Shown: positions 33,607 through 45,092 of the stretch, one piece after another
Position numbering within the stretch: position 1 is the stretch's first letter
Layout of the letters: every line of letters starts with the position of its first letter
Origin: Apium graveolens
Taxonomy: Eukaryota; Streptophyta; Magnoliopsida; Apiales; Apiaceae
NCBI RefSeq assembly: GCF_009905375.1
Contig: NC_133653.1
Span: forward strand, 65,941,414-66,005,413
Length of the DNA stretch: 64,000 nt
Direction of reading: 5' to 3'
Program-made: the position numbers and the translations under genes
The notes under the pieces: model-generated
The model's database searches: none
The model's input: only the letters and a program-made list of their open reading frames with translations
What the model was told of the DNA's origin: nothing

Positions 33607-33614
33607 CTTATATA
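33607..33614 (-). promoter_or_regulatory. TATA box of the Tat antisense gene
   Basis: TATATAAG on the minus strand in the context GCCTATATAAGTGTAG, 166 bp before the ATG at 33441. The CCTGATCGA repeats begin about 130 bp upstream. Confidence 0.6.
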
Positions 33615-33739
33615 GGCGAAAAGCTCGGAATACGAGGCGTTTTTAGGCCCATTTAGCCAGGCCCAACCTAAAGGCCCATCTACAAGAAGTATCAGGAACA
33701 ATCTAGAAGCTCCTGTGGAATTTAAAAAGTCAAAAATCG

Positions 33740-34300
33740 ACCAGAACCTTAATATGGTTCGATCAGAGTCCTGATCGATGCAAAAGAGGATCCTGATCGA
33801 TATCTTATTCGAACAGGAGGGAAGAAATCCCCTAAGATCGATCAGAGTCCTGATCGACAGAGAAGAGAGTCCTGATCGATATCTTATTCGAACAGGAGGG
33901 AAGAAATCCCCTAAGATCGATCAGAGTCCTGATCGACAGAGAAGAGAGTCCTGATCGATATCTTATTCGAAAAGGAGGGAAGAAATCCCCTAAGATCGAT
34001 CAGAGTCCTGATCGACGGAGAACAGAGTCCTGATCGATATTCCATTCGATCAGAATGGTCGAGAGCCATTTAAATTCGTTCAGAGTCCTGATCGAAATTG
34101 ATCAGGAATCCTGGTCGATTAAGCCCGTGTAGCAATCGACTAGGGTGTCACTTTGAAGGCCAATTCGGTCAGAATCCTGATCGAAATCGATCAGGAATCC
34201 TGTCGACCAGAGTGTAAGATCCTGAGCTAATTCGATCAGGATCCTGATCGATTTTGTCTGCATCCTGATCGATTTCGAATGCATTCTGATCGATTTTAAG
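33740..34300. repeat. 79-bp tandem repeat rich in the palindromic CCTGATCGA motif
   Basis: A 79-bp unit is repeated from about 33752 to 34040, with the same landmark at 33831, 33910 and 33989. A looser continuation runs to 34300. Within it the motif TCCTGATCGA and its complement TCGATCAGGA recur many times, often as inverted pairs such as CGATCAGAGTCCTGATCGA. The block lies directly upstream of the antisense gene promoter. Confidence 0.85.
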
Positions 34301-34640
34301 CCAGAAAATTAAGGATAAGTCCCGTGAAATTAGGGAAAAATCCAGAAAATTAAGGATAAGTCCCGGGAAATTAGGGAAAAATCCAGAAAATTAAGGATAA
34401 GTCCCGGGAAATTAGGGAAAATTCAGAAAATTAAGGATAAGTCCCGGGAAATTAGGGAAAATCCAGAAAATTAAGGATAAGACCCGGGAAATTAGGAAAA
34501 AATCCAGAAAATTAGGGAAAAATCCCAGAAAATAAGGGAAAAATCCCAGAAAATTAGGAAAATATCCAGAAAATAAGGAAAAAATCCCGGAAATAAGGGA
34601 AAAATTCCTGGAAATTAAGATAATTCCTGAATAAAAGGAA
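34301..34640. repeat. 41-bp tandem repeat block of the Tat element
   Basis: The unit starts CCAGAAAATTAAGGATAAGT and recurs with a 41-bp period (34301, 34342, 34383, about 34423). It then decays into 20-bp half-units up to about 34640. The minus-strand frame through it (34412-34648) is a low-complexity Phe-rich artefact. About 110 bp of unique sequence follows before the polypurine tract. Confidence 0.85.
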
Positions 34641-34751
34641 AAATTCATTGTAAATGTGTAGGTCGCTCCACACTTTACGGAAAAACGAAACCCTGTAAGG
34701 GAACAAATAGACTTAACTTCTGCGAAACCTAATCAATGTTTCCCAAAAGTT

Positions 34752-34761
34752 GGGGGGCAAA
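34752..34761 (+). other. Polypurine tract of the Tat element
   Basis: GGGGGGCAAA directly before the 3' LTR at 34762. Confidence 0.85.
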
Positions 34762-35330
34762 TGATAGGGATAAATAAATTATGATTGTATAATTAAATAC
34801 TGCATTAATTGTACAAGCTGTGGGCTGCTAGGCCCAATAAAAAGATATATGAAACTCAGACCAGAAAGGTTAAGCCTGATGGACCAGATCAGGCCTGATG
34901 GAATAAAAAAGGCCCAAAAGCCCTAATTATTAATTAATTTCGTAATTAATTAATAAGGGAAAAATCAGCTATTGAGAAGAGTCCCGATAAGGATATAAAT
35001 CCTTATAGATTAGCCTCAAGGGGACCTAAAAGGATAAGGAATCAGCTTACTACTTCCTAGGACTCCTAAGTCTATCCTAATTCAGAGGCTTGTCCACCAA
35101 GTCTCCTATACCAAGTCCAATTCAAGGACTCCCACATCTATATAAGGGGCCTCACCCCACAAATCAGAACTACGTTTTTTGGCTTGATTCTCTAATTCAC
35201 AGAGATACGTAGGCATCTCATAAAGGCAGAATTAAGCTACGATACACGAGAGCAGCCATTAAAGGCCTTGAGCTCCCGAATCTTAGTATTAAATACAGCA
35301 AGTAATAACCTTGGTATTTTATCCATAACA
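34762..35330 (+). repeat. 3' LTR of the Tat element
   Basis: 569 bp, the same as 24922-25490 except at two positions seen by eye (in the TTAAG(T/C)CTGATGG and ATCTC(G/A)TAAAGG contexts). The target duplication AACCT follows at 35331-35335. Confidence 0.95.
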
Positions 35331-36480
35331 AACCTTATTTCTAAGCGTCCTCTCTTTTCGATCCAAAATTCGAACTGGCTGTTCCACATAGGACAAATCT
35401 GGTTGGATTTCTACTGGTTCCAACTCGATCACATGGCCCACATCAGCATTATACTTCTTTAGAAGAGATACATGAAATACATTGTGCAGATGTTGCATTT
35501 ACGGAGGTAGCACCAATTCATATGCCACTTTCCCAACTCATCGTAATACTTCAAATGGTCCAATATACCTAGGACTCAATTTTCCTTTCTTTCCAAATTG
35601 GGTTAAACCCTTCCAAGGAGATATCTTTAACAAGACTTTGTCTCCAGATTCGAATTGCACATCTTTACGTTCTTGATTTACGTACTTTGCTTGTCGATCT
35701 TGAGCTGCAATTAACCTCTTTCAAATTATTTCTACCTTTTCGTTCGTTTGTTGAACTAGCTTTGGGCCAATTAATTTGCGTTCACCAACTTCATCCCAAT
35801 AAGTAGGGGACCTACATTTTCTTCCATACAATGCTTCATAAGGCGGCATGCCAATACTCGCGTGATAACTGTTATTGTAGGAAAACTCAATTAAGGGCAA
35901 ATGATCGTCCCAATTTCCTTTGAAATCTATTGCACAGGTTCGCAACATATCTTCAATTATCTGAATTGTCCTTTCACTTTGTCCGTCTGTCTGCGGATGA
36001 TATGCCGTACTCATTTTCAACTTAGTTCCCAAATGATCATGGAATTGTCGCCAAAATCTCGAGTTAAACCCTGGATCTCTATCGGACATGATAGACACAG
36101 GAACTCCATGACGCATCACAATCTCATTAAAATACAATTTGACCAACTTTTCCAACGAAAACCTTTCGTTTATCGGCAAGAAATGTGCTGACTTTGTCAA
36201 CCGATCGATTACCACCCAAATCGCATCATGATTTGACTTGGTTTTAGGTAATCCTACCACGAAATCCATCGCTATATGATCCCATTTCCATTTGGGTATG
36301 TCCAGTGGCTGAAGAAATCCGCTTGGCCTTTGATGTTCCGCTTTGACTCTTTGGCACGTATAACATTTACTTATCCATTCCGCAATTTCCTTCTTCATGT
36401 TTGGCCACCAATAACTTTCTTTTAAATCCTGGTACATTTTCGTACTTCCAGGGTGAATTGAAAATCTCGAGTTATGCGCT
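35331..36480 (-). pseudogene. Tekay integrase and N-terminal half of chromodomain
   Basis: The minus strand encodes NMKKEIAEWISKCYTCQRVK (zinc region), then WDHIAMDFVVGLPKTKSNHD with the first Asp, IMSDRDPGFNSRFW with the second Asp and YHPQTDGQSERTIQIIEDML with the Glu. The motifs YEALYGRKCRSPTYWDEVGE and SPRYIGPFEVLRRVGKVAYE (GPF/Y module) follow. After it comes the chromodomain start up to the Tat insertion at 35331. In-frame stops at about 36478 and 35721 and a stop in the GPF/Y region interrupt it, but the frame is otherwise kept with RT-RNase H. It is inactive. Confidence 0.85.
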
Positions 36481-38771
36481 TATTGCAAAATCTCATGCTT
36501 TAGTTCCACAACATTAGGTATCCAAATACGTGAATTAACACGGTATATTCCTTTTCCATCCTTTTGAGCTTTAATTTCTTCTCCCGTCAACTTATCCTTT
36601 TCACGATTCATCACTTGCTCTTGACAACATCGAATCTTTTCCAAAATCTCGGGTTAAAACAACATTACATATATAGCTTCACCTCCACATTCTGGAGTCT
36701 GCACCTATATTTCCATCTTTTCAAAGTCCTTGATTAATTCTTCCGATGACGTTAACATATTCAACCTTTCTTTTCGACTTAAAGCATCAGCCACCAGATT
36801 TGCCTTTCCAGGATGATAGTTTATCGCACAATCATAATATTTGATCAATTCCAACCACCTCCTTTGTCGCATATTCAATTCTTTCTGTGTGAAGATATAT
36901 TTTAAACTTTTATGATCCGTATAAATCTCGCACTTTTCCCCGTACAAATAATGCCCCCAAATCTTAAGGGCAAACACAATTGCTGCCAATTCCAAATCGT
37001 GCGTTGGATACTTTTGCTCGTGCGGCTTGAGTTGCCTTGACGCATATGATATTACCTGCCCGTGTTGTATTAACACACATCCAAGTCCTTTATATGAAGC
37101 ATCACTGAATATCACGAATTCCCCTTTATCATCTGGTAATACCAACACTGGGGCGGTTATCAGCCTCTTCTTTAACTCTTGAAAACTTTCCTCGCACCTT
37201 TCTATCCAAACAAACTTCTCGTTCTTTCTCGTCAACTTTGTCAACGGTACGGAAATCTTAGAGAAATCTTACACAAATCTCCTGTAATATCCGGCTAATC
37301 CCAGAAAACTTCTGACTTCCGTAGGAGTCTTGGGTTTTTCCCAATTCATTATAGCTTCTATCTTGGCTGGGTCCACCTTGATTCCTTCTTTATTAACTAC
37401 ATGACCAAGAAATCGTACTTCCTTTAGCCAAAATTCGCACTTTGAAAACTTAGCATACAACTTCTCTTTTCGCAGAATTTCCAAAGAAATCCTCAAATGC
37501 TCCTTATGATCTCATTCCGTCTTGGAGTAAATCAGTATATCGTCGATAAACACAATAATGAACTTATCTAAATACTGCTTGAGCACTCTGTTCATAAGAT
37601 CCATAAATGCAGCTGGCGCATTCGTCAAGCCAAATGCCATTACCAAAAACTCATAATGTCCGTATCTCGTTCGGAACGCTGTCTTGGGTATATCTTCCTC
37701 TTTAATCTTTAATTGATGATACCCAGACCTTAAATCAATCTTTGAGAAACACGAAGCTCCTTTTAACTGCTCAAACAAGTCATCGATCCGCGGTATAGGG
37801 TACTTATTCTTGATTGTCAATTTATTCAGTTCACGGTAATCTATGCACAACCTCATACTTTCATCCTTTTTCTTTACAAATAACACCGGTGCGCCCCACG
37901 GGGATACACTCGGTCGGATCACTCCTTTATCTAACAATTCTTGCAACTGAGCTGCCAATTCCTTCATCTCGACCAGCGCCATGCGATAGGGAGCTTTTGA
38001 CACTGGTTCCGTTCCAGGAGCCAAATCAATCGTAAACTCGATTTCTTTGTCTGGAGGTAGTCCAGGAAATTCATCAGGAAACACATCCGGAAAATCTCTT
38101 ACTACCGGAATATCCTCGATCTTCACAGATTCTTTCTCCACATCCACGACATGAGCCAAATAAAATTCGCATCCTTGACGTAATAATCTTCTTGCCTCAG
38201 TATCCATTAGAAATTTGTTCTCTTGCCTCTTTCCTTTAAATATCACTTCTTCTCCCCCCTTGGTTCTTAACTTCACCTTTTTACTTTTACATTCTATTTG
38301 TGCTTCATGGTTTGACAACCAATCCATTCCTAGTATGACCTCAAATTCTCCTAACTTAAAGGGAATTAAGTCAGCAGAAAAATGCCGACCTTCTATAGTC
38401 ACATCACAATCAGAACAAATATTGCTAGCAATAACTTTCTCTTGGTTTGCTACCTCTATAATCAAATTAGGTTCTAGAGGGTACGCAACATAATTTAACT
38501 TATCAAGAATACTTTCAGAGATAAAAGATCTAGTTGCTCCAGAATCCATCAAAACTTTTACTTCTACTGAGTTTATAACAAGCATACCAGCTACCACGTC
38601 CACATCTTGCACCGCATCTTTCATCGTCATGTTAAAGGTCCTAGCTCTGGGTTGAGCTGATGGTGCTGGAAGAGACGATGGTCCAGCAATCCTAAGAACA
38701 TTAGCCTTCTGAATAGGCTCCTTGCAATTCCTGGCCATATGGCCCATTTTACCACACTTAAAACAAGCCAA
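36481..38771 (-). pseudogene. pol: Tekay pol: zinc knuckle, protease, reverse transcriptase, RNase H (in-frame stops)
   Basis: One minus-strand frame runs through the whole region. It has [14 protein letters not shown] at the start, protease with [13 protein letters not shown] (DSGA intact), reverse transcriptase with [35 protein letters not shown] and [10 protein letters not shown] (the YXDD box reads FIDD, usual in this clade), and [13 protein letters not shown]. RNase H follows ([42 protein letters not shown]). Stops lie at 37512-37510, 37271-37269 and 36707-36705, with a further one near 36657. Because the frame is unchanged across all of them, these are point changes in a once intact gene. 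Confidence 0.88.
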
Positions 38772-39736
38772 ATCAGGCTTTCTCGCTCCATTTAGGCATT
38801 CTAAAGAGTAATGCCCCTTCTGGTTGCACTTGAAACACGTTATATCCAGCTTATTACACCTTCCCGGGTGTCTCTTTCCACAATTCCTGTATTCTTGAAT
38901 CTGGGATCTGCTATCCTTCCCCGGTTGTCCAGCTTTCTGGAAACGGTTCTTCTGAGCTCTGTTACTGGGTTTAAACTTCTGAAACTTTTAGTTCTGACCT
39001 CCACCATTCTTACCAAACTTCCCTTTGAACTTTGAGCTTCCTTGCACTTGCTCAGAGCTTTCAAATTCCTCTTTCTCCCTTCATTTTATCTCCTTGCAGC
39101 TTCCTACTCACCTTCCATTATCATCGCCTTTTGAACTAAGGCAGCATAATTCTTGATCTCCAACATTTCTATTTGACTTCTAATCCATGGCTTAAGTCCC
39201 TGTTGGAACCTCTTAGCCTTCTTCGCTTCTGTATTCACATACTCAGGTACGAATCTAGACAATTCTGAAAACTTCACTTCATATTCTGCTACTGACATAT
39301 CCTCTTGTCTAAGATCCAGAAATTCCATTTCCAACTGATCTTGCATATAGCTTGGCAAGTACTTCTCCAGAAACATCTCGGTGAACTTCTCCCATGATAA
39401 GTCTTTGCCTTCCAACAATGCCTTTGAAGACTCCCACCAGAAACTTGCCTCATCTTTCAGATAATAACTTGCATATTGAGCTTTCTTGTCGTCCTTAACT
39501 TCCGCTAACTCAAAAGATTTTTCCATTTCTCTCAACCATGACTGAGCTTTAATCGGGTCTGGCAAACCTAAGAATTCTGGGGGATGAACAGATTGAAAGT
39601 GTTTGAAATTTCCAACTTTAGGGGCCACAGGTTGTTGCAAAAGATGAGCAAGTCTGCTCATCATGGTGGTTTCTGGGTTTACTTCTAGGTCTTGGGTGGG
39701 AATTTCCTCTTCTTGGTGATCTGGTGAGTTGGCCAT
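38772..39736 (-). pseudogene. gag: Tekay gag with tandem zinc knuckles (broken)
   Basis: The ATG at 39736 gives MANSPDHQEEEIPTQDLEVN. The Retrotrans_gag domain shows FLGLPDPIKAQSWLREMEKS, then YYLKDEASFWWESSKALLEG and FSELSRFVPEYVNTEAKKAK. A stop at 39104 follows EGE, and the same frame reopens at 39064-38840 (basic linker, [19 protein letters not shown]). A frame break near 38840 leads into knuckles including [14 protein letters not shown] and the one counted with pol. It precedes pol without a gap. Confidence 0.82.
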
Positions 39737-40270
39737 TTCTTACAAACCTGATTGAGCAATTATTTAGCAATACGATGGCATGGCATATATATAACAACAG
39801 TTTCTATAAAATCTCTTTTGTGGGTTTTAAGTTTTACCCAATTTGCACATGCAATCCTATTACTACATAATTCTCATATCGGTGTTATTTTATCATGGCA
39901 CAGAATAGGGTTTTATGATCTTTAAACATGGTTATACGAAAACATGGTTGTATAGAAGCATAATATTAAGAACGGTTTATGAGATATTTAAGGTGCACAA
40001 TGGAAAGCAAGACAATGGATTTACTTAAACAAGAGTACATAAAGATAGTTCTGGATATCACAGGTTCTGAAATAAGGTACAATAATATAGCAGGGTTAAA
40101 CAGAGGAAAAACTGGAAAATATCCCCCTATCTACCCCTAACTTCCAACTACAACTACAGATCTGAAATTCAACAAGATAATTCAAAAGGGGATCCCGGCA
40201 TCCGACCAAGTATCCCAAAGCCTACCGGCGCTGAAAAACAACAATCTACGGGCTCAAGCAACAGTCCCGT
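39737..40270. other. Tekay leader between upstream ORF and gag
   Basis: 534 bp, AT-rich, no ORF of note. It is part of the transcribed leader upstream of gag. I see no repeat or hairpin in it. Confidence 0.5.
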
Positions 40271-40769
40271 CTAATCATCTAGAATCTCTCTCAACACAAC
40301 CAACATCCAGCGAATGATCTTATGCAGCCTCCGGGCCTCAGCATTAGCATCACTAGTGGATGGTCCCTCATCCAATCTCCTCCTGGAAACCTGCTCCACC
40401 AACTTCACCCGAACTCGCCACTCATCATCCATAACTGAAGCACTCTGCCTAGACTCTCTGGCTAGCCTATCCACCAAAGCTCTTAACTCAGGAATGCGGG
40501 AGTACACAAAGTCTCGATCCTGGGCTAACTTGCCACCAACACTGACAGGTATAGTCTTAGGCATATCGGACTCTGGCTCAGGGGCAGGGGTCTCTGAATC
40601 TGGCCTCAAGGGTGAAATCTGCATAGGGACCTCACTACTCTCAGAAGGGTCCTCCTCTGGGTCTGAACTAACATACACAGGCTCCTCTGGAGAGGGTGGA
40701 ATGGGGTTCACAGGGGTACCAGTCAAACTAATCTCTGAGTCTGAGTCACTACCACTACTAGGATCCTGA
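40271..40769 (-). CDS. Extra ORF upstream of Tekay gag, possibly a spliced exon
   Basis: I do not recognise this product. The minus-strand frame from 40769 to 40271 has an acidic Ser/Pro/Glu-rich N-terminal part (DPSSGSDSDSEISLTGT, PVYVSSDPEEDPSESSEVP). A helical, Arg-rich C-terminal part follows (FVYSRIPELRALVDRLARES, VEQVSRRRLDEG, LHKIIRWMLVVLREILDD). The first in-frame ATG is only at 40624. Directly before codon 1 (40770-40785) the minus strand reads TTGTCTTTTCTCTCAG/GATCC, a strong 3' splice-acceptor pattern. The leader from there to the LTR has no ATG. It may be an exon of a spliced leader protein or a Met-40624 ORF. It is uninterrupted over about 166 codons although gag and pol nearby are broken. 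Confidence 0.4.
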
Positions 40770-40993
40770 GAGAAAAGACAAAACAACAACCAAGAAACAA
40801 TGTTAGGGTTAAATAAAGCTTCCAGCTAACTCACACCCTAACTCTAGTTTCCACTTCACCAATAAACACTTTCCTTTAGACTATACCTAATAGTCTAACT
40901 CAACTCTATATAGGTCGAACTCTCTCGCGATATAGATATATTCCCAAAATACCCCTTTTTAATCCTAACTTGTCTCAGGGACTAGATCCTATA

Positions 40994-41005
40994 GCTCTGA
41001 TACCA
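40994..41005 (-). other. Tekay primer binding site, initiator tRNA-Met type
   Basis: The minus strand reads TGGTATCAGAGC, three bases after the end of the 5' LTR (GGCGTCACA). Confidence 0.9.
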
Positions 41006-41008
41006 ACT

Positions 41009-44000
41009 TGTGACGCCCTCAATCTCGGGGTTAGGAAATGAGGACTCACACACACCTCTAATCTCGAAATTAAATAAGCATAAAGCCCGATTAACTACTA
41101 ACAAGATCAACATGATAAAGTATGAGACAAGATTACAACTTCCAATCATAAAATATAACTTAAAAACCCAAAATTTTATTAAATAAACAATATCGATTCC
41201 GGCTGGGAACCGACAGATAACCCATTGTATCTTTAAACATTTCCTTCTAGGCGCGAGCTCACTGATAAATACCACTACCTGCTCTGGCAACCGGAAGCCC
41301 TCAACATGGTAGGGACCACCAGGTACGCTCTTACGAGCAGTGTGCCTAAGCCTGACCATCTTCTTGCTTAACTGCCATGGTTAGATTAAAACAAAACATA
41401 TGAGTATAAAACTCAGCAAGTAACTATATAGCAGTTCTACAATATCAATTCACAATATGCTTTACCAAACTCAGGGCATTCTACTTTATTTGATCTAGGT
41501 GGCAGATTTCTAGCTTTTGGGTTAAAGAAAGGTTTTGAAGGATAATGTGGGGCTTTCAAGGAACAAGGCTCAATGCAGGACGAAAGCCGACATTCATCAT
41601 AAATCATTAAAGGATCAGAATAGATCTTTGAAAAGAGGAAAGCAACAGTATTTCAATATATGGAATCAATCATATGATCTACAAATTCAAGAATCAGGGT
41701 TCTCGAGCTTTAAGCTTCACATTGACATAATCAACTCTTTCCAAAATAATATAAACCATTTTCATTTTCAAGAATCAATTTACTGAACAGAAAGTTTCAG
41801 TTCCCTTTTTAAATAATCATTTAGAACCCTTGATTGGATCACTTTATCTTTCCATTTCATTATATATGGGTGATCAGCCCGTACCGACCTCCATTCTGGT
41901 CTTGAAGGTACCAATCGGCATAATTTTAGCCTTAAGTTGGACTAGCCCCGCTAGCCTCTTACCATGATTGGACTAGTCCCACTAGCCTCTTATATCCCGA
42001 TCCAATCCATCAGGAATTCATTTGGAAAACCTTGAGTTGGAAAAACAAATAGGTTTTCTAAAATTCATTTTATCATTACCAAGAATTTGAAATCATTCGG
42101 ACTCTTTCAAGTCGAAACTCATTCGTAATTCAGATTTTAAGGAAACAAAGTTCAGGGAGTGATTCAGAGATAAGCAAGGAACAATTCATAAGGATTCTGT
42201 ATCAGGGATAACAAAGCACTTAAGTTAGAAGGATCAACATCTGTTTAGGGATCAATAGGATGATCAGGAAGTAAGGTATCATTAAACAGGGTTAACAAGG
42301 ATAATCAGTTGGTTCAATACAATTCATGGCTTAATAAATAACTTGAACAGAAAGGACAGATTATCAAAGGGTTTTATCATTAAGCTTATCAATAACAGTT
42401 TATCAAGAACAAAGGCAGGGTATCTCAAATCAATATAGGGTTTCGTAATTAAACAGTTCAATACTCTACATGGTATGAACAACATTCTCTTTATAACCAT
42501 TTACACAAGTAATCAGAGTTACTTGCCTGAATTTGCTTTCCTGAAGGTTGAACTACTGCCACCTAGTATATCTTTTCCTTTCCTAGCCTGAATGCCCTCA
42601 CGCTCCGAATCTACAATAAGAATCAAAATCTCAATCAGTTTCTCAACTCTCATTCCTGGAACGATCACTGAATACGATAACTCGATTATATCCTTGACTC
42701 GAGTATACGAATATAGCTTATACACATAGCATATCCCTTTCTAGTAACTTTTATATCCTTATATACTTAACAATCAAAGCGTACTTGCTTAACCTTAGCT
42801 ATTTCTCAAATCACACTAATATAACTCTTTTACGACCATAGCTATCACTTATAGCTCTTAATAACAAATGATTTAATTCTCTTTTTTTTCTTTTATTCCT
42901 TAATTCGAACCACACATACAAAACACAACCAAGTATATTCAATTTCAATCTCATATAATCAAACACAACTAATGCAATTCACAAGAGTCATCTACGCACT
43001 TAAACTTCATCCTTTTTAATCAAAAATCCGAATCATAATCACATTAAGAATCAAAATCAACACCTTCTTTTAATCATCAAAATTCGAACATAAACACCAC
43101 CCTAATCTTTGTCATGCAATCAAGTTCTTACTAGCCATTAAGATAATTGACAAAAACCAACTTAATTTCTCTTTTTACTCCTAAGACCCATTCGGCTTTT
43201 TCCATAAATCATACGTGCAAGAATTAATTTTGACATGCAAGGTTATATATCACATTTCCCACTTGTTTTAATCCTGTACTAAGTCATTCCATTCATTTAA
43301 ACACCAAACCATGCATCACCTAGTGATTCTAACTTTAATTAACTCATTCAATCAACATGCATCCACTTAATCAACAAGCAAACCCATTTTCCATTCGGCA
43401 AAAACATGATTAACAACTTCAAGGATCCAACAATTACATGCACTACTTGTTTTTCTCTAAAACTAACATGCAATTACTTTTTATGCTAAATAAGCTTAGT
43501 GTTCACTAAGATCAACTTACCAAATCAAATTCCTCTTTTTAATTAGCATAAAGCCGAATTAAAAACTCACATGCAACCTTAAATTATAATCTCCTAATCA
43601 TCAAACAACTTATACACACATAAACAATCAAGACATATCCATTTTCTAATCACATATTCAAGTTTTAAAAGAATTTATCAAAAACTCTTTTGATCTTTTC
43701 GAAAACCAAACATGCAAAGTTTTAGAATCAAATTATCATATCATAGAAACTCCACCGGCTCTTCTTGGATCATAGCCGGTGGTGGTCGAGCTTGAGAGAG
43801 CCCATAACGGGTCTCCTCTCGAGTTTATGACCCAAAAATCTCTTGAATTCACTCTTATAGTTATGTATCAAGAAATCATTTTCCTTGAACACCACCATAG
43901 TGATTAATCATCAAAACACTTGCAAACACTTACATGCAAATGGGAATCGAGAAGTATACCGAAAATAAAGACTAAAGGAAGAAATATCTTTGAGTTTGAG

Positions 44001-45087
44001 TGAGGTTTGAGTGTTGCATGCAAGTGAGAGAGATGAGAGATGGAGAGAGCCGAGAGAGAGAGTGAGAGAGTTCGAGAGAGAGGGATGAGAAAGAAAAGAG
44101 AAGGGGCGAGTGGGTGCATGGGGAGGAAAAAGAAAGATGGGGGGAAATGGATTTATATACCACTAAAACAAGGGCAAACTTGTACTTTACTAATGCATTT
44201 TATGCTTATATGTCCCTTTTCTTTTTACTCAAATGCAACAAAAATTAGATATAAAATATATCTCTCTCGGAAAGTCAGAAATTATTGCAAGTGACGATTT
44301 TAACACGTAGATCTCGAAATTAGCTTTTTAACCATTACTCATAATAGATTTTTGAGCGGACGGGTGATTTTATATGAATTTCGCAAGCTTGCCTTAATAA
44401 TAACATTTTTCCACATAAAATCAATTTAAAAATGCAAAGACCACAAAATAAATCCACTTATCATTTCTAAAAAGTCTCTAGGACTACTAAGAAGATATCA
44501 AAACAGATCCCATGTTTTTATCTTACTCGGATGATTTTATAAAAATACGCAAAGGTTAATGAAACCTTTATTTAAATCACATAATCCCTTTTAAATTCAT
44601 AAAAATATCACAGAACACATAGTCATGCACACAGACAACAATCTCACATATATAATCACATAGCGACTCAGGTCTGATCATAGAATTTATCCCTCTTTAA
44701 TCTTTATCCTTTTCTACGCGTACCGAGTCATGTTCAGCCTGACGGCCCGGTGCTCAGCGTTTTGATTACGCTTCTCATTATCTTTACCAATCAACACGTC
44801 ACTTAGTACAAAATACTTTATTTAAACATTCATTTCATTTAATCACACATAATTCTCATTTTATATTCTTTAATTCCTTATTAGGACGGGTTCCGTTCTA
44901 CCTGACGGCCCGACGATACAGCTTAATTCCTAAACTGACTCTTTAAATTGGAACGTTTTTATCTACGCTCCTATATTCTAATATACAGAAAAGACAATTA
45001 ATCAGCACTTAGTCACATAATTATAATCTCATCACATAACACATACTTTATTGACTTAATTACGTCACAAAATTCTCAGTCGTCACA
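41009..45087 (-). repeat. 5' LTR of the Tekay element (4079 bp)
   Basis: TGTGACG...CGTCACA, aligned end to end with 20709-24774. The TATA box is TATATAAA at 44152-44159 on the minus strand, about 930 bp into the LTR, followed by a CT-rich stretch (about 44025-44100). If transcription starts there, about 3.1 kb of R and U5 would form the leader. No gene is supported inside. Confidence 0.9.
44152..44159 (-). promoter_or_regulatory. TATA box in the Tekay 5' LTR
   Basis: TATATAAA on the minus strand, conserved in both LTRs. A CT-rich tract lies 50-130 bp downstream on the same strand. Confidence 0.6.
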
Positions 45088-45092
45088 CAAAA

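Larger units (their letters stand above)
24922..35330 (+). mobile_element. Tat/Retand-type Ty3/gypsy element with antisense gene and tandem repeats
   Basis: The element spans 10,409 bp, with 569-bp LTRs, target duplication AACCT (24917-24921 and 35331-35335), a TGGCGCC-type primer site at 25493 and a polypurine tract at 34752. It has plus-strand gag-pol with a second RNase H between the first RNase H and integrase, the hallmark of the Tat lineage. The 3' part has a minus-strand spliced gene and two tandem-repeat blocks, as known for Retand-like elements. By eye the two LTRs differ at only two sites, so insertion is recent. Yet gag-pol has at least three in-frame stops and a frameshift. Confidence 0.92.
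20709..45087 (-). mobile_element. Tekay-type chromovirus (Ty3/gypsy) with 4.07-kb LTRs, split by a Tat element
   Basis: It spans 24,379 bp including the nested Tat element at 24922-35330 (about 13.97 kb without it). Read on the minus strand: 5' LTR 41009-45087, initiator-Met primer site, an upstream ORF, gag with zinc knuckles, protease, reverse transcriptase, RNase H, integrase, chromodomain, polypurine tract and 3' LTR 20709-24774. The chromodomain and LTR length point to the Tekay/Del branch. Target duplication is CAAAA. Several in-frame stops and one gag/pol frame break inactivate it. The LTRs are clearly more diverged than those of A or Tat, including indels of about 10-35 bp. Confidence 0.9.

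Noticed and set aside
34412..34648. Minus-strand Phe/Leu-rich frame resembling a membrane protein
   Set aside because: It is the translation of the 41-bp tandem repeat; the periodic hydrophobic pattern comes from the repeat itself.
36481..38771. Tekay pol stops as products of C-to-T deamination only
   Set aside because: At least one stop replaces what is usually a Glu codon and would need another change type, so a pure deamination signature is not supported.
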